Shown piece after piece: positions 1 to 8,544 of a stretch of DNA of 64,000 nucleotides. The stretch covers positions 124,001 through 188,000 of the forward strand of contig SPQJ01000002.1 of NCBI GenBank assembly GCA_004570425.1, read 5' to 3'. Each line of letters opens with the position of its first letter. Within the stretch, counting starts at the first letter, position 1. Under the pieces are notes generated by a model, which worked only from the letters and a program-made list of their open reading frames with translations, searched no databases and was not told the origin of the DNA. Source of the DNA: Bacillus sp. AZ43 (GTDB lineage: Bacteria; Actinomycetota; Actinomycetes; Mycobacteriales; Geodermatophilaceae). A program made the position numbers and the translations under genes.

Positions 1-1583
1 AGCTCGTCGGTCCAGCTGCGGGCGGCCGCCGCCAGCTCGGCCTGGAGCACGTCGGCGTCGACGGCCACCAGCTTCGGGCTGCGCCCGCGCCCGACGGGGA
101 CGCGGACGACGAAGTGCAGTCGGGCCAGGACCGACTCGGTGGAGCGGGCGGTGTACTCGATGCTCGTGCCGCCGAGCCGCTCGAGCAGCACCTGCTGCAT
201 CGCCAGGCGGACCTCGGTGGTGTACCGGTCGCGCGGCAGGTAGACCAGCGCCGACCAGAACCGGCCGGTCGGGTCGCGGCGGAGGAACAGCCGGGTCTGC
301 CGCCGCTCCTGCAGGTGGAGGACGGCGCTGGCGACCGGCAGCAGCTCGTCGGCGCCGACCTGCAGCAGCTCGTCGCGCGGGTAGGTCTCCAGGATCTCCA
401 GGAGTTCCTTGCCGGTGTGGCTGTCGGCCGGCACGTCGGAGCGCTCCAGCACCTCGGTCACCCGCCGGCGCACCAGCGGCACGTCGAGGACGCTGCTCGT
501 GTACGCGGTGGAGGGGAACAGCCCGACGAAGCGGTGCTGGCGCAGGCCGCCGCCGTCCGCCGGGACGTTGACCGTGACGAGGTCGAGCCAGGCCCGGCGG
601 TGGACGGTCGACCGCACGTCGGCCTTGGTGACGGAGATCAGGTGCTGCGCCGGCAGGCTCGACGCCTCGGGCGTCCCGCCCGCGCCGGTGTCGCTGCGCA
701 GGACCCCCAGCCCGCTGCCGGCGACGGCCCGGGCGGTCTGCCGGCCGCGGCTCTGCACCAGCTCGACGTCGCGCGCGCCGAGGAACACGAAGCTGCCGTC
801 CGCGAGCCAGCGCAGCAGGGCCGCGGCCTCCGCGGGGTCGTCGGCCGGGTCCTCCGGGGACGACACCGCCGGGCGCGCCTCGAGCACGGCGGCCAGCTCC
901 AGGACCCGGGCCCGCAGCCGCTCGGCGTCCTCGCAGACCGACCGGACGTCGTCGAGCACGGTGCGCAGGCCGGCGACCAGGTCGTCCGCGGCCTCGTCGT
1001 CCAGGGGCCCGTCGAGGACGACGGCCATCCACGACTCGCTGAGCGCGTCGGTGCCGCAGCCGGCCGCCAGGTCGCTGTCGCAGAAGGCCTTGATCCGCCC
1101 GCGCAGGTCGCGGCGGACGACCACCACGGGGTGCACGATGTGCGCCAGGGCGAAGCCCTGGCGGACGACCTCGGCGGTGACCGAGTCGACCAGGTACGGC
1201 ATGTCGTCGGTGACCAGCAGGACGATCGCCCGGCCGTCGGGGAGGGCCTGGACGTCGACGACGGCCGAGCCCGGCGGCCGGACCTCGGCGAAGCGCAGGT
1301 GGCCGACGGCGAGCGCGGCCAGGTCGGCCGGGTCCTGGCCGAGGACCTCCGCGGCCGGCTCGCTCCAGTAGTAGCGGCGCAGCAGCGACGGGAGGTCGTC
1401 GGGCGTGCAGCCCGCGGGCAGCGTGCCGGCGCCGGAGCGCGCCGCCTCCGCCGCGCGGTCGAGGAGCTGGCGTTTCTCGTCCCGGGCCGCCTCGAGGGCG
1501 GCGAGCTCGGTGAGGGAGCCCGTCGCGGAGCCGCCGTCCGGCGCGCGGAGCGCGGAGTCCGGGACGACGGTGGAGCTGGCCAT
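1..1583 (-). CDS. NAD-dependent glutamate dehydrogenase (large type), N-terminal part, cut by window edge
   Basis: This is the first 527 codons of a minus-strand gene that runs off the left edge of the window. The frame is open from the ATG at 1581-1583 to base 1. The protein begins MASSTVVPDSALRAP. It contains the segments LLRRYYWSEPAAEVLGQDP and LVTDDMPYLVDSVTAEVVRQ, which are typical of the N-terminal regulatory region of the very large (about 1,600-residue) NAD-specific glutamate dehydrogenases of actinobacteria. These enzymes oxidatively deaminate glutamate to 2-oxoglutarate in the cytoplasm. The catalytic dehydrogenase domain would lie outside the window. A small membrane-protein gene sits 93 nt upstream on the same strand. 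Family assignment is strong; start choice is reasonable, but the ribosome binding site is weak. Confidence 0.88.
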   Translation of the reverse strand, partial: MASSTVVPDSALRAPDGGSATGSLTELAALEAARDEKRQLLDRAAEAARSGAGTLPAGCTPDDLPSLLRRYYWSEPAAEVLGQDPADLAALAVGHLRFAEVRPPGSAVVDVQALPDGRAIVLLVTDDMPYLVDSVTAEVVRQGFALAHIVHPVVVVRRDLRGRIKAFCDSDLAAGCGTDALSESWMAVVLDGPLDDEAADDLVAGLRTVLDDVRSVCEDAERLRARVLELAAVLEARPAVSSPEDPADDPAEAAALLRWLADGSFVFLGARDVELVQSRGRQTARAVAGSGLGVLRSDTGAGGTPEASSLPAQHLISVTKADVRSTVHRRAWLDLVTVNVPADGGGLRQHRFVGLFPSTAYTSSVLDVPLVRRRVTEVLERSDVPADSHTGKELLEILETYPRDELLQVGADELLPVASAVLHLQERRQTRLFLRRDPTGRFWSALVYLPRDRYTTEVRLAMQQVLLERLGGTSIEYTARSTESVLARLHFVVRVPVGRGRSPKLVAVDADVLQAELAAAARSWTDE

Positions 1584-1676
1584 GTCAGTCCACGCTACTG
1601 CGATCCGCGCCACTTCTCATGGCGGCGCGCCCCGTCCGGAGGCCCGCGCGGAGCCCGCCGGTGGCGAGGGGGCCGG

Positions 1677-2048
1677 CTAGCGGTCGAGCAGCTGGTCGGC
1701 CACCCAGCCGGCGACGGCCAGGATGAGACCGCCGATGATCGCGGTGCCGATGCCGTCGATCTCGAGCCGGCTGGTGAGACCGGCCGTGAGCGCGAGCAGG
1801 GCCGCGTTGACCACCAGCAGGAACAGCCCGAGCGTGAGCAGCACGAACGGCAGGGAGAGCAGCCGCAGGATCGGGCCGACGATCGCGTTGACGACGCCGA
1901 AGATCAGCGCGATCCACAGGTAGGTGCCGTAGACGCCCAGCGGCCCGTCGGGGTTCTCCACGACCTCCAGCCCCGGCAGGACGTCGTACTTGGTCAGGCC
2001 GAAGAAGACCGCGCCGAGGATGACGACCTTGAGCAGGAACTTGATCAC
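1677..2048 (-). CDS. Phage-holin-family (PF04020-like) small membrane protein
   Basis: This 123-residue protein is almost entirely hydrophobic. About four transmembrane segments can be seen: residues 3-20, around 42-60, 64-88 and 95-115. The pattern, with NAIVGPILRLLSLPFVLLT in the middle and a short charged C-terminus, matches the widespread 'phage holin family / mycobacterial 4 TMS' membrane proteins, which despite the name are chromosomal and of unknown role. The start is GTG. It lies upstream of, and on the same strand as, the glutamate dehydrogenase gene, so co-transcription is possible. Cellular function is not established. Confidence 0.7.
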   Translation of the reverse strand: MIKFLLKVVILGAVFFGLTKYDVLPGLEVVENPDGPLGVYGTYLWIALIFGVVNAIVGPILRLLSLPFVLLTLGLFLLVVNAALLALTAGLTSRLEIDGIGTAIIGGLILAVAGWVADQLLDR

Positions 2049-2163
2049 GGACGCGACGCTAGCGGTGCGGTGGCCGCGACTGGGGGATCTCGGGCCACCT
2101 AGAGGTGTCTAGCTGCCGGCCTAGACGGTGACAGACACCGCTCGACACCGGCAGCATGCCTCC

Positions 2164-2619
2164 GTGACCACGACCGATGCGCCCGTCGTCCTCCGCACCC
2201 CGGGGTGGGCGCGGCTCGCCGCGGTGGCCGTGCTGGCGTCGGCACTGGTGGTGAACACGAGCGCCGTCCCGCCCGAGGACCGGCTCTTCCTCTACGTCCT
2301 CGCCGGCGCGCTCGCGCTGTTCCTCGCGTGGTCGGCCCGGGTCGGCGTGGTGGCCACGGCCGACGGCCGGCTCGTCGTCCGGAACCTCACCGGCACCCTG
2401 ACCGTCCCGCGTGAGCACGTGGCATCGGTGGAGATCGACGACGCCGGTCCCACCGGTCAGGCGTTCGCGATCTTCGTCCGCACGCACGAGGACCTGCGCT
2501 TCCGGCTCGACGTCACGGTGCGGCTGTTCCCCCGCCCTCTGGAACGCCAGGCGGTGGCGTTGCGCGACTGGCGGGACGGCCGCCCGCAGCCGCTCCCCTG
2601 GGAGCCGCGCGAGGGATGA
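2164..2619 (+). CDS. Bacterial PH-domain membrane protein (CFP-6-like)
   Basis: I start this protein at GTG 2164, giving 151 residues. It has two predicted membrane helices near the N-terminus (about residues 12-32 and 41-57). A compact beta-rich domain follows, containing DGRLVVRNLTGTLTVPREHV, the usual signature of the bacterial PH domain seen in actinobacterial low-molecular-weight antigen 6 type proteins. It ends with a helix carrying LERQAVALRDWRDGRP. The next gene has the same architecture and starts 7 nt after this stop, so the two look like a tandem duplication in one operon. Function is unknown; a membrane-associated role is inferred from the helices. An in-frame ATG at 2128 is an alternative start but would add a non-conserved leader. 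Confidence 0.7.
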   Translation: MTTTDAPVVLRTPGWARLAAVAVLASALVVNTSAVPPEDRLFLYVLAGALALFLAWSARVGVVATADGRLVVRNLTGTLTVPREHVASVEIDDAGPTGQAFAIFVRTHEDLRFRLDVTVRLFPRPLERQAVALRDWRDGRPQPLPWEPREG

Positions 2620-2626
2620 TCCCTCC

Positions 2627-3076
2627 GTGACGCGGACCGACGAGCCGCTGGACATCCGGCCGCCGGCCTGGGTCCGGGTGCTGGGACCGGTGCTCCTCGT
2701 CGCCTGGACGACGGTCGTCCTCGTCGGTGAGCGCGCGCCCGGCGAGTTCCGGGTCCTGGGGACGGCCATCGCCGTCCTCGCGGCCGCCGTGGTCGGCCGG
2801 CTGTTCTTCACCAGCGTGATCGGCACGTCGGACGGGCGCCTCACCGTGCGCAACGTCTGGTCCACCCGCACCTTCGCGCGCGCGGAGGTCGAGGGCGTGG
2901 AGGTCGCCCGCGTCCGTGGGCGCGGCTGGGCGGTGCTGCTGCGGCTGGACGACGGCGAGCACCACCGCCTCGACGTGACCGAGGCGCCCTTCCTCGGACC
3001 GTTCCAGGCGACGCTCGAGCGGCAGGCCGCCGAGGTGCGCGCGTGGCTGGACGGCCGGCCCCACGCGCACCTCTGA
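2627..3076 (+). CDS. Bacterial PH-domain membrane protein, paralogue of the preceding gene
   Basis: This 149-residue protein starts at GTG 2627. Two membrane helices (about residues 16-32 and 42-60) are followed by a PH-like beta domain with DGRLTVRNVWSTRTFARAEV. The C-terminal helix LERQAAEVRAWLDGRPH closely mirrors LERQAVALRDWRDGRPQ in the gene just upstream. The intergenic gap is 7 nt, and both genes have a GTG start preceded by the same CCCTCC/CCTCC context, which supports duplication. No catalytic residues are visible. Confidence 0.68.
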   Translation: MTRTDEPLDIRPPAWVRVLGPVLLVAWTTVVLVGERAPGEFRVLGTAIAVLAAAVVGRLFFTSVIGTSDGRLTVRNVWSTRTFARAEVEGVEVARVRGRGWAVLLRLDDGEHHRLDVTEAPFLGPFQATLERQAAEVRAWLDGRPHAHL

Positions 3077-3141
3077 TCCCTCGCGACACGCGCTAGCCCG
3101 TTCTACCGATCTCTACGGATCCGGCTAGAGAACGCCATACG

Positions 3142-4344
3142 GTGCTCGACATGGATCCCGTGCGGAACCCGTACGCCCCCGGCGCCGGTCAGCGCCCGCC
3201 CGAGCTGGCCGGTCGCGACGGCGAGCTGTCGGCGTTCGACGTCGTCCTGGAGCGGATCGCGCACGGCCGGCCGGAGCGGTCGCTCGTCCTCACCGGCCTG
3301 CGCGGCGTCGGCAAGACCGTGCTGCTCAACCAGCTGCGGTCGGCGGCGATCTCGCGGGGCTGGGGCACCGGGAAGATCGAGGCGCGCCCCGAGCAGTCGC
3401 TGCGCCGCCCGGTCTCCTCCGCGCTGCACATGGCGCTGCGCGAGCTCGGCCCGCGCCACCCCGACCAGGACTCCATCGCCGAGGTGCTCGGGGTGCTCAA
3501 GGCCTTCGCCTCGCGGGTCAGTCCGGCCGACGCGAAGGTCCGCGACCGCTGGTCGCCGGGCATCGACGTCCCCGCCGCCTCGGGCCGGGCCGACTCGGGC
3601 GACATGGAGATCGACCTCGTCGAGCTGCTCAGCGACGCCGCCGGCGTGGCCGCCGACATCGGCAGCGGCATCGCGCTGTTCATCGACGAGATGCAGGACG
3701 TGCAGCCCGACGACGTCTCGGCCATCTGCGCCGCCTGCCACGAGCTGTCCCAGCAGGGCGCGCCGCTGATCGTCGTCGGCGCGGGGCTCCCCCACCTGCC
3801 GGCGGTCCTCAGCGCGAGCAAGAGCTACTCGGAGCGGCTCTTCCGCTACCTGCGCATCGACCGGCTCGAGCGCGAGGCCGCCGACCGGGCGCTGATCGCG
3901 CCCGCCGAGCGCGAGGGGGTCGAGTTCGAGCAGGCGGCTCTCGACGCCCTGTACGACGCCGCCGACGGCTACCCCTACTTCGTGCAGGCCTACGGCAAGG
4001 TCACCTGGGACGTCGCCGCCTCCTCCCCCATCACCGCCGACGACGTCGCCATGGCCGCGCCGGTGGCCGAGGCCGAGCTGGCCGTCGGCTTCTTCGGGTC
4101 CCGCTACGACCGGGCGACGCCCGCCGAGCGGGAGTACATGCACGCGATGGCCGAGCTCGGCGGGCCGGGCGGCGCGGCGGTGGCCACCTCGGAGGTGGCC
4201 GTCTCCCTGGGCCGCAAGCCGGCATCCCTCTCCCCCGCGCGCGACTCGCTGATCAAGAAGGGCCTCGTCTACTCGGCCGAGCGCGGCCAGATCGCGTTCA
4301 CCGTCCCCCACTTCGGCCGCTACCTGCTCCGCCACCCCGACTGA
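3142..4344 (+). CDS. ORC/STAND-like AAA ATPase with C-terminal winged helix
   Basis: The product has about 400 residues. Walker A is GLRGVGKT near residue 55, and Walker B is IALFIDEMQDV near residue 180. A sensor-like segment LIVVGAGLPHLP follows. The C-terminal 80 residues look like a winged-helix domain (TSEVAVSLGRKPASLSPARDS). This combination is common in actinobacterial 'ATP-binding proteins' related to ORC1/Cdc6 and MalT-type NTPases. Substrate and pathway are unknown. The start could be GTG 3142 or ATG 3151; neither has a clear Shine-Dalgarno sequence, so the message may be leaderless. The 3' end overlaps the convergent phosphatase gene by 47 nt. Confidence 0.75.
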   Translation: MLDMDPVRNPYAPGAGQRPPELAGRDGELSAFDVVLERIAHGRPERSLVLTGLRGVGKTVLLNQLRSAAISRGWGTGKIEARPEQSLRRPVSSALHMALRELGPRHPDQDSIAEVLGVLKAFASRVSPADAKVRDRWSPGIDVPAASGRADSGDMEIDLVELLSDAAGVAADIGSGIALFIDEMQDVQPDDVSAICAACHELSQQGAPLIVVGAGLPHLPAVLSASKSYSERLFRYLRIDRLEREAADRALIAPAEREGVEFEQAALDALYDAADGYPYFVQAYGKVTWDVAASSPITADDVAMAAPVAEAELAVGFFGSRYDRATPAEREYMHAMAELGGPGGAAVATSEVAVSLGRKPASLSPARDSLIKKGLVYSAERGQIAFTVPHFGRYLLRHPD

Positions 4345-6106
4345 GAGGCAGGGCGGGCGGCAGGATCTCCGGCCCGGCCTCCGGTGGGCGCTCGCTGTCG
4401 ACCGCGTGCGCCCGGACGGCGAGCACCGCGACGTCGTCCTCGACGCCGTCGAGGAGCAGGTCGGCGAGCAGCCGGTCGGCGAGCGCCTCCAGAGGCAGGT
4501 CCGCGGAGCCGGCCAGCACCTCCGCGACGCGCGCGCGGCCCTCGTCGAGAGGGATGCCCCGGCGCTCGAACAACCCGTCGGTGAAGAGCAGGAGCGTGCT
4601 GCCCTCGGGCAGGTCGGCGACGCCGTCCGACCGCGGCCCGAGCCAGCCGATGCCCAGCGGCGGGCCGACCGGGGCGGTGAGGTCGCGCACCGTGCCGTCG
4701 GCCGCCAGCAGCATCGGCTCGGGGTGGCCGGCGGTCGCCCAGCGGAGCCGGCGCAGGCCCGCCGCCCGGTGCTCCGCGTCCTGCTCGACCCGGCAGACGA
4801 GGGCCGTGGCCAGGGCGGGCACGGCGAGCCCGACGAGGGCGTGGTCGACGCGGCGGAGGACCCCGGCGGGCTCCTCCAGCCGGTCGAAGGCGATGCCGCG
4901 GACGAGCGTCTTCACCTGGCCCATGGCCGCGGCCGCCCCGATGTCGTGGCCCATGACGTCGCCGATCACCAGGACCGTGTCGCCGTCGGGCTGCAGGAAC
5001 GCGTCGTACCAGTCGCCGCCGATCGACACCCCGCGGGTGGCCGGCCGGTAGCGCACGGCGAGCTCGAGGTGGTCGGGCTGCACGGGCGGCGAGAGCAGGC
5101 TCAGCTGCAGCCGCTCGGCGACCTGCTGGTTGGCCTTGGCCAGCCGGGCGTTGTCCAGGGCGAGCGCGGCCCGGCGCGACGCGATCTCCGCCGTCCGGAG
5201 CTCGGCCTCCGTGTGCGCCCCCCGCTGCGGGCCGTTGACCAGGGTGAGGGCGCCGAACGTCTCGCCGCGCGCGATCAGCGGGAAGGTGGCGACGGCGGCC
5301 GGGCGCAGCGGCCGCAGCGCCTCCCGGGCGGCGGGGACGGCGACCATCGCCTCGATCTGCGCGTCGGTCAGCTCGGGGATCACCACCGGCCGGCTGCTGC
5401 GCAGCGCCGTCGGGACCGGGGCGGTGGGCAGGTTGGTCGCCACCCGGGCGTCGGCGTAGCGGTGCATCGCCTCGACCATCGCGGGGTCGCTGTGCGCCCG
5501 GCCCACGTCCCGGCGGGGGCCGTCGGCCTCCACGACGCTGACCAGGCACCAGTCGGCGAGCAGCGGCACCACCAGGTGGGCGAACCGGTCCACGGCCTCG
5601 TCCGTGTCGAACGTCGAGGTCATGGCCAGGTTGATGTCGCCGAGCAGCATGAGGTGCCGGCCGGCGATCTCGGCCTCCATCACGGCCCGTGCGGTCTCCG
5701 CGACCGCCTCCTCCCGGGCCGACACCGCCGCCGCCCGCTCCTCCAGGATGCGCCGGCGCTCGGTGACGTCGTCGTAGGTGACCACGAGCCCGGCATCGGT
5801 GAGGAACGCGTCGGCGCGGAACCACTTGCCGAGGGGGCCGAACCAGGCCTCGATCCCGGAGGCGACGCCGGAGGCCCGGACGCCGCGGTAGAGCTGCTCG
5901 AACGGTCCGCCCACCGCCTCGGGGAACTCCGCCCAGATGTCCCGGCCGAGGAGTTCCTCGACGGTGCGGTCGAGCACGTGGGCGCCGGCGGGGTTGATGT
6001 AGCGGAAGCACCAGTCGGTCCCCAGGACGAACAGCGGTCGGTCCATCCCCTCGACGGCCTGCAGGAGCAGGTCGCCGGGCGGTGACACCGCTCCGTCCCC
6101 GGTCAT
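4298..6106 (-). CDS. PAS-GAF-SpoIIE (PP2C-type) serine phosphatase, RsbU-like
   Basis: The product is 602 residues from ATG 6106. Domains in order are: an N-terminal PAS (about residues 15-130, with FRYINPAGAHVLDRTVEELLG), a GAF domain (about 165-310), and a C-terminal SpoIIE/PP2C domain (about 330-575). The metal-binding motifs GGDWYDAF, VIGDVMGHD and DDVAVLAVRA are intact. Such proteins dephosphorylate anti-sigma-factor antagonists in partner-switching pathways; here the sensory input would come through PAS and GAF. It is divergent from a paralogue of the same architecture, with an RsbW-like kinase just beyond. The last 16 residues are Gly/Ser/Arg-rich and overlap the convergent ATPase gene by 47 nt. 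ATG 6124 is an alternative start. Confidence 0.85.
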   Translation of the reverse strand: MTGDGAVSPPGDLLLQAVEGMDRPLFVLGTDWCFRYINPAGAHVLDRTVEELLGRDIWAEFPEAVGGPFEQLYRGVRASGVASGIEAWFGPLGKWFRADAFLTDAGLVVTYDDVTERRRILEERAAAVSAREEAVAETARAVMEAEIAGRHLMLLGDINLAMTSTFDTDEAVDRFAHLVVPLLADWCLVSVVEADGPRRDVGRAHSDPAMVEAMHRYADARVATNLPTAPVPTALRSSRPVVIPELTDAQIEAMVAVPAAREALRPLRPAAVATFPLIARGETFGALTLVNGPQRGAHTEAELRTAEIASRRAALALDNARLAKANQQVAERLQLSLLSPPVQPDHLELAVRYRPATRGVSIGGDWYDAFLQPDGDTVLVIGDVMGHDIGAAAAMGQVKTLVRGIAFDRLEEPAGVLRRVDHALVGLAVPALATALVCRVEQDAEHRAAGLRRLRWATAGHPEPMLLAADGTVRDLTAPVGPPLGIGWLGPRSDGVADLPEGSTLLLFTDGLFERRGIPLDEGRARVAEVLAGSADLPLEALADRLLADLLLDGVEDDVAVLAVRAHAVDSERPPEAGPEILPPALPLSRGGGAGSGRSGGR

Positions 6107-6285
6107 GCCCCCACTCTGCCGCACGGGGGATCCGGCTCCGCCATCTCCGCGGGAGCGCGGACCCGGAGATCACCCGTTGGCGGGGGGCCGAGCGCTCGCG
6201 ATCTCCTTCACAGCACCCGTGCGCGCGGCGAGAATCGGCCTCGTCCTCGCCGGAGGACCGGAGCGACAGGTCTGGGGGCAGCCGG

Positions 6286-7965
6286 GTGGACGACCTCGGA
6301 CTGCGGCCCCGCGAGGGAGTCGCGCACCGCTCCGGTGCGGAGGTCGTCCGCTTCCTGGAGACGATGCCCGCCGCGTTCCTCTTCCTGGACGCCGCCTGGC
6401 ACCTGCGCTACGTCAACGGCGAGGCCGAGCGGCTCCTCGGCCGGCCCCGGGCCCAGATCCTCGGCGAGTCGCTGTGGGAGGCCTTCCCGCAGGTGGTCGG
6501 CACCCCGTTCGAGGCCGGCTACCGGACGGCGGCGGAGACCGGAAACCCCCTGACCTTCGAGGCCCGCTCCCCCGGCCCCCGCCCGGGCTGGTTCGAGGTG
6601 CGCGTGTGGCCGGGGGCCGACGGCCTGGCCGTGTACGTCCTCGACGTCACCGACCGCCGCGACGCCGAGGAGGCCGCCCGGCGCGCCACCGCCCGCACCG
6701 CCCTGCTGGCACGGGTCAGCGCGGAGCTCGCCGACCAGCAGGACACCCTCTCGGCCCTCGCCCGGCTGGCCGAGCTCGTGGTCCCCGTGCTCACCGACGC
6801 CTGCATCGTCACGCTCGTCGACCGGGAGGGCCGGGCGCGCGACGTCGGGTCGTGGCACGGCGATCCGGCCCGCCGGCCCCTGATGGAGCGCTACGCCCGC
6901 ATCCGGCTCGACACGCTGCCCGGCACCTCCCCCGTCGCCCGCGCCCTGCAGGCGGGCACGCCGCTCACCGAGTCCGTCGACGCCGTCCTCGCCCTCATGC
7001 CGCCGGGTCCGGCCCGCGACCTCCTGGCCGCCCTGGCCCCGGCCACCGCCGTCGTCCTGCCCCTGACCGCCGGGGCGCGCACGGTCGGCGTCCTGACCCT
7101 CTACCTCGACGCCGGCCGGGTGATGACGCCGGAGGACGGCGACACCGCGCGCCAGGTCGCGGCCGAGGCCGGCCGGGCGATCGCGCGGGTGCACCGGCAG
7201 AGCCAGCAGGCGCAGCTGGCCGAGGCGCTGCAGCGCAGCCTGCTCACCGACCCGCCGGAGCTGACGGGCACCGACGTCGTGGTCCGGTACGTGCCGGCCG
7301 CCGAGGCGGCCCGGGTGGGCGGCGACTGGTACGACGCGTTCCTCCAGCGGGACGGGTCGCTGGTGGTGGTCATCGGCGACGTCGTGGGCCACGACACGGC
7401 GGCGGCCGCGGCGATGGGCCAGCTGCGGGGGCTGCTGCGCGGGATCGCCCACTACAGCGGCGCCGGTCCCGCGGGGGTCCTGCGCGGCCTGGACGAGGCG
7501 ATCGCCCAGATGCACGACGAGACGCTCGCGACCGCGGCGGTGGCGCGGCTCGAGCCGGACGGGTCCGGCGGGCGGCTCCTGCGCTGGGCGAACGCCGGTC
7601 ACCCGCCGCCGGTGGTGGTGGCCCCCGACGGCGCGGTCACGGTGCTCGGCGGCGAGATGGGCGAGCTCATGCTCGGCATCGACCCGACGGCGCACCGGAG
7701 CGAGTCGACGGTCCCCCTCCCCCCGGGGGCCACGGTGCTGCTGCACACCGACGGGCTCGTCGAGCGCCGGCAGAGCACCCTGGACGAGGGCACGGCCGCG
7801 CTCGTCGGCCACCTCGGGGAGCTGGCGGGCACGCCGCTGGCCGAGCTGTGCGACGGGCTGCTGCGCCGGATGCTCCGCGGGATCCCGCAGGACGACGTCG
7901 CGCTCGTGGCGCTGCGGGTGGCCGATCCCCCGGAGGAGTCAGGAACCACAGAGCCCGACGGTTGA
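6286..7965 (+). CDS. PAS-GAF-SpoIIE (PP2C-type) serine phosphatase, RsbU-like
   Basis: This is a 559-residue protein from GTG 6286, chosen because GGGGG lies about 8 nt upstream and the PAS domain begins soon after. The PAS domain (about residues 15-120, with LRYVNGEAERLLGRPRAQIL) is followed by a GAF domain (about 145-300) and a SpoIIE phosphatase domain (about 320-550). GGDWYDAFLQRDG, VIGDVVGHD and QDDVALVALRV provide the metal ligands. It aligns domain by domain with the divergent gene to its left, so the pair probably arose by duplication. An RsbW-type protein follows 58 nt downstream on the same strand. A role in partner switching is inferred from family; the target is not known. Confidence 0.85.
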   Translation: MDDLGLRPREGVAHRSGAEVVRFLETMPAAFLFLDAAWHLRYVNGEAERLLGRPRAQILGESLWEAFPQVVGTPFEAGYRTAAETGNPLTFEARSPGPRPGWFEVRVWPGADGLAVYVLDVTDRRDAEEAARRATARTALLARVSAELADQQDTLSALARLAELVVPVLTDACIVTLVDREGRARDVGSWHGDPARRPLMERYARIRLDTLPGTSPVARALQAGTPLTESVDAVLALMPPGPARDLLAALAPATAVVLPLTAGARTVGVLTLYLDAGRVMTPEDGDTARQVAAEAGRAIARVHRQSQQAQLAEALQRSLLTDPPELTGTDVVVRYVPAAEAARVGGDWYDAFLQRDGSLVVVIGDVVGHDTAAAAAMGQLRGLLRGIAHYSGAGPAGVLRGLDEAIAQMHDETLATAAVARLEPDGSGGRLLRWANAGHPPPVVVAPDGAVTVLGGEMGELMLGIDPTAHRSESTVPLPPGATVLLHTDGLVERRQSTLDEGTAALVGHLGELAGTPLAELCDGLLRRMLRGIPQDDVALVALRVADPPEESGTTEPDG

Positions 7966-8023
7966 CCGCGGCGGCGGCTGGGCAACTCCCGCACTGACGT
8001 TTCCGGTGATCGGGGAGAGGGCG

Positions 8024-8482
8024 ATGGGTCGACTGGCGTGGCCGCTGCGCCCGCTGCCGGACGGACGCGGCGAGGTGTGGCGCTGGGACCTGGGCGGGCT
8101 CTCCGAGCTCCCCGCCGCCCGGGCGGGCCTCCGCAGCCGGCTGAGCGTGGTCGGCTTCCCGGCCGCGGACGAGGACACCGCGGGCGAACGGCTGGTCCTC
8201 GCCTTCGACGAGCTGGCCTCCAACGCGCTGCGCCACGGGGAGGCCCCCGTGGTCGCCACCGTCGTCGCCGGTAGCGGGGGGTGGCTGCTCGACGTCAGCG
8301 ACCGCGCGCCGGACACCATGCCGGCGCCGGCCGTCGACCGGGACCCGGCGAAGGGCGGGCTCGGCCTGCACCTGGTCGCCCGGCTGTCGGTCGCGCACGG
8401 CTGGTTCGTCGACGAGGGCTGCAAGCACGTCTGGGCCTGCCTGCCCAGCACGGTCGACGACCGCCAGCCGGCGCTCGCCTGA
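8024..8482 (+). CDS. RsbW-type ATP-binding protein (HATPase_c_2)
   Basis: This 152-residue protein starts at ATG 8024, directly after a strong GGGGAGAGG ribosome binding site; GTG 8006 is rejected for that reason. The GHKL fold is recognised by the N box FDELASNALRHGEAPV, the ADP-binding region VSDRAPDTMPAP and the G box KGGLGLHLVARLS. Related proteins are serine kinases or anti-sigma factors that bind a sigma factor or an antagonist. The two SpoIIE phosphatases next door are natural opponents, making a complete phosphatase-kinase pair, although no STAS antagonist or sigma gene is visible here. Confidence 0.8.
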   Translation: MGRLAWPLRPLPDGRGEVWRWDLGGLSELPAARAGLRSRLSVVGFPAADEDTAGERLVLAFDELASNALRHGEAPVVATVVAGSGGWLLDVSDRAPDTMPAPAVDRDPAKGGLGLHLVARLSVAHGWFVDEGCKHVWACLPSTVDDRQPALA

Positions 8483-8500
8483 TCGTCGTCGCACGTGCGA

Positions 8501-8530
8501 CGACCCCCGCGCCGGAGGGAGCGGGGGTCG
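8501..8530. terminator. Bidirectional hairpin between convergent genes
   Basis: CGACCCCCGC at 8501-8510 pairs perfectly with GCGGGGGTCG at 8521-8530 across a 10-nt loop. It sits between the RsbW-like gene and the convergent end of the chemotaxis operon. A separate perfect 20-bp palindrome (GTCGTCGCACGTGCGACGAC, 8485-8504) overlaps the 5' arm, so the two structures exclude each other. Confidence 0.7.
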
Positions 8531-8544
8531 TTCGCGTCGAGCAC

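Noticed and set aside
114-2102. Plus-strand open frame of 662 codons at the left edge
   Set aside because: The opposite strand encodes a recognisable glutamate dehydrogenase N-terminus and a holin-like membrane protein.
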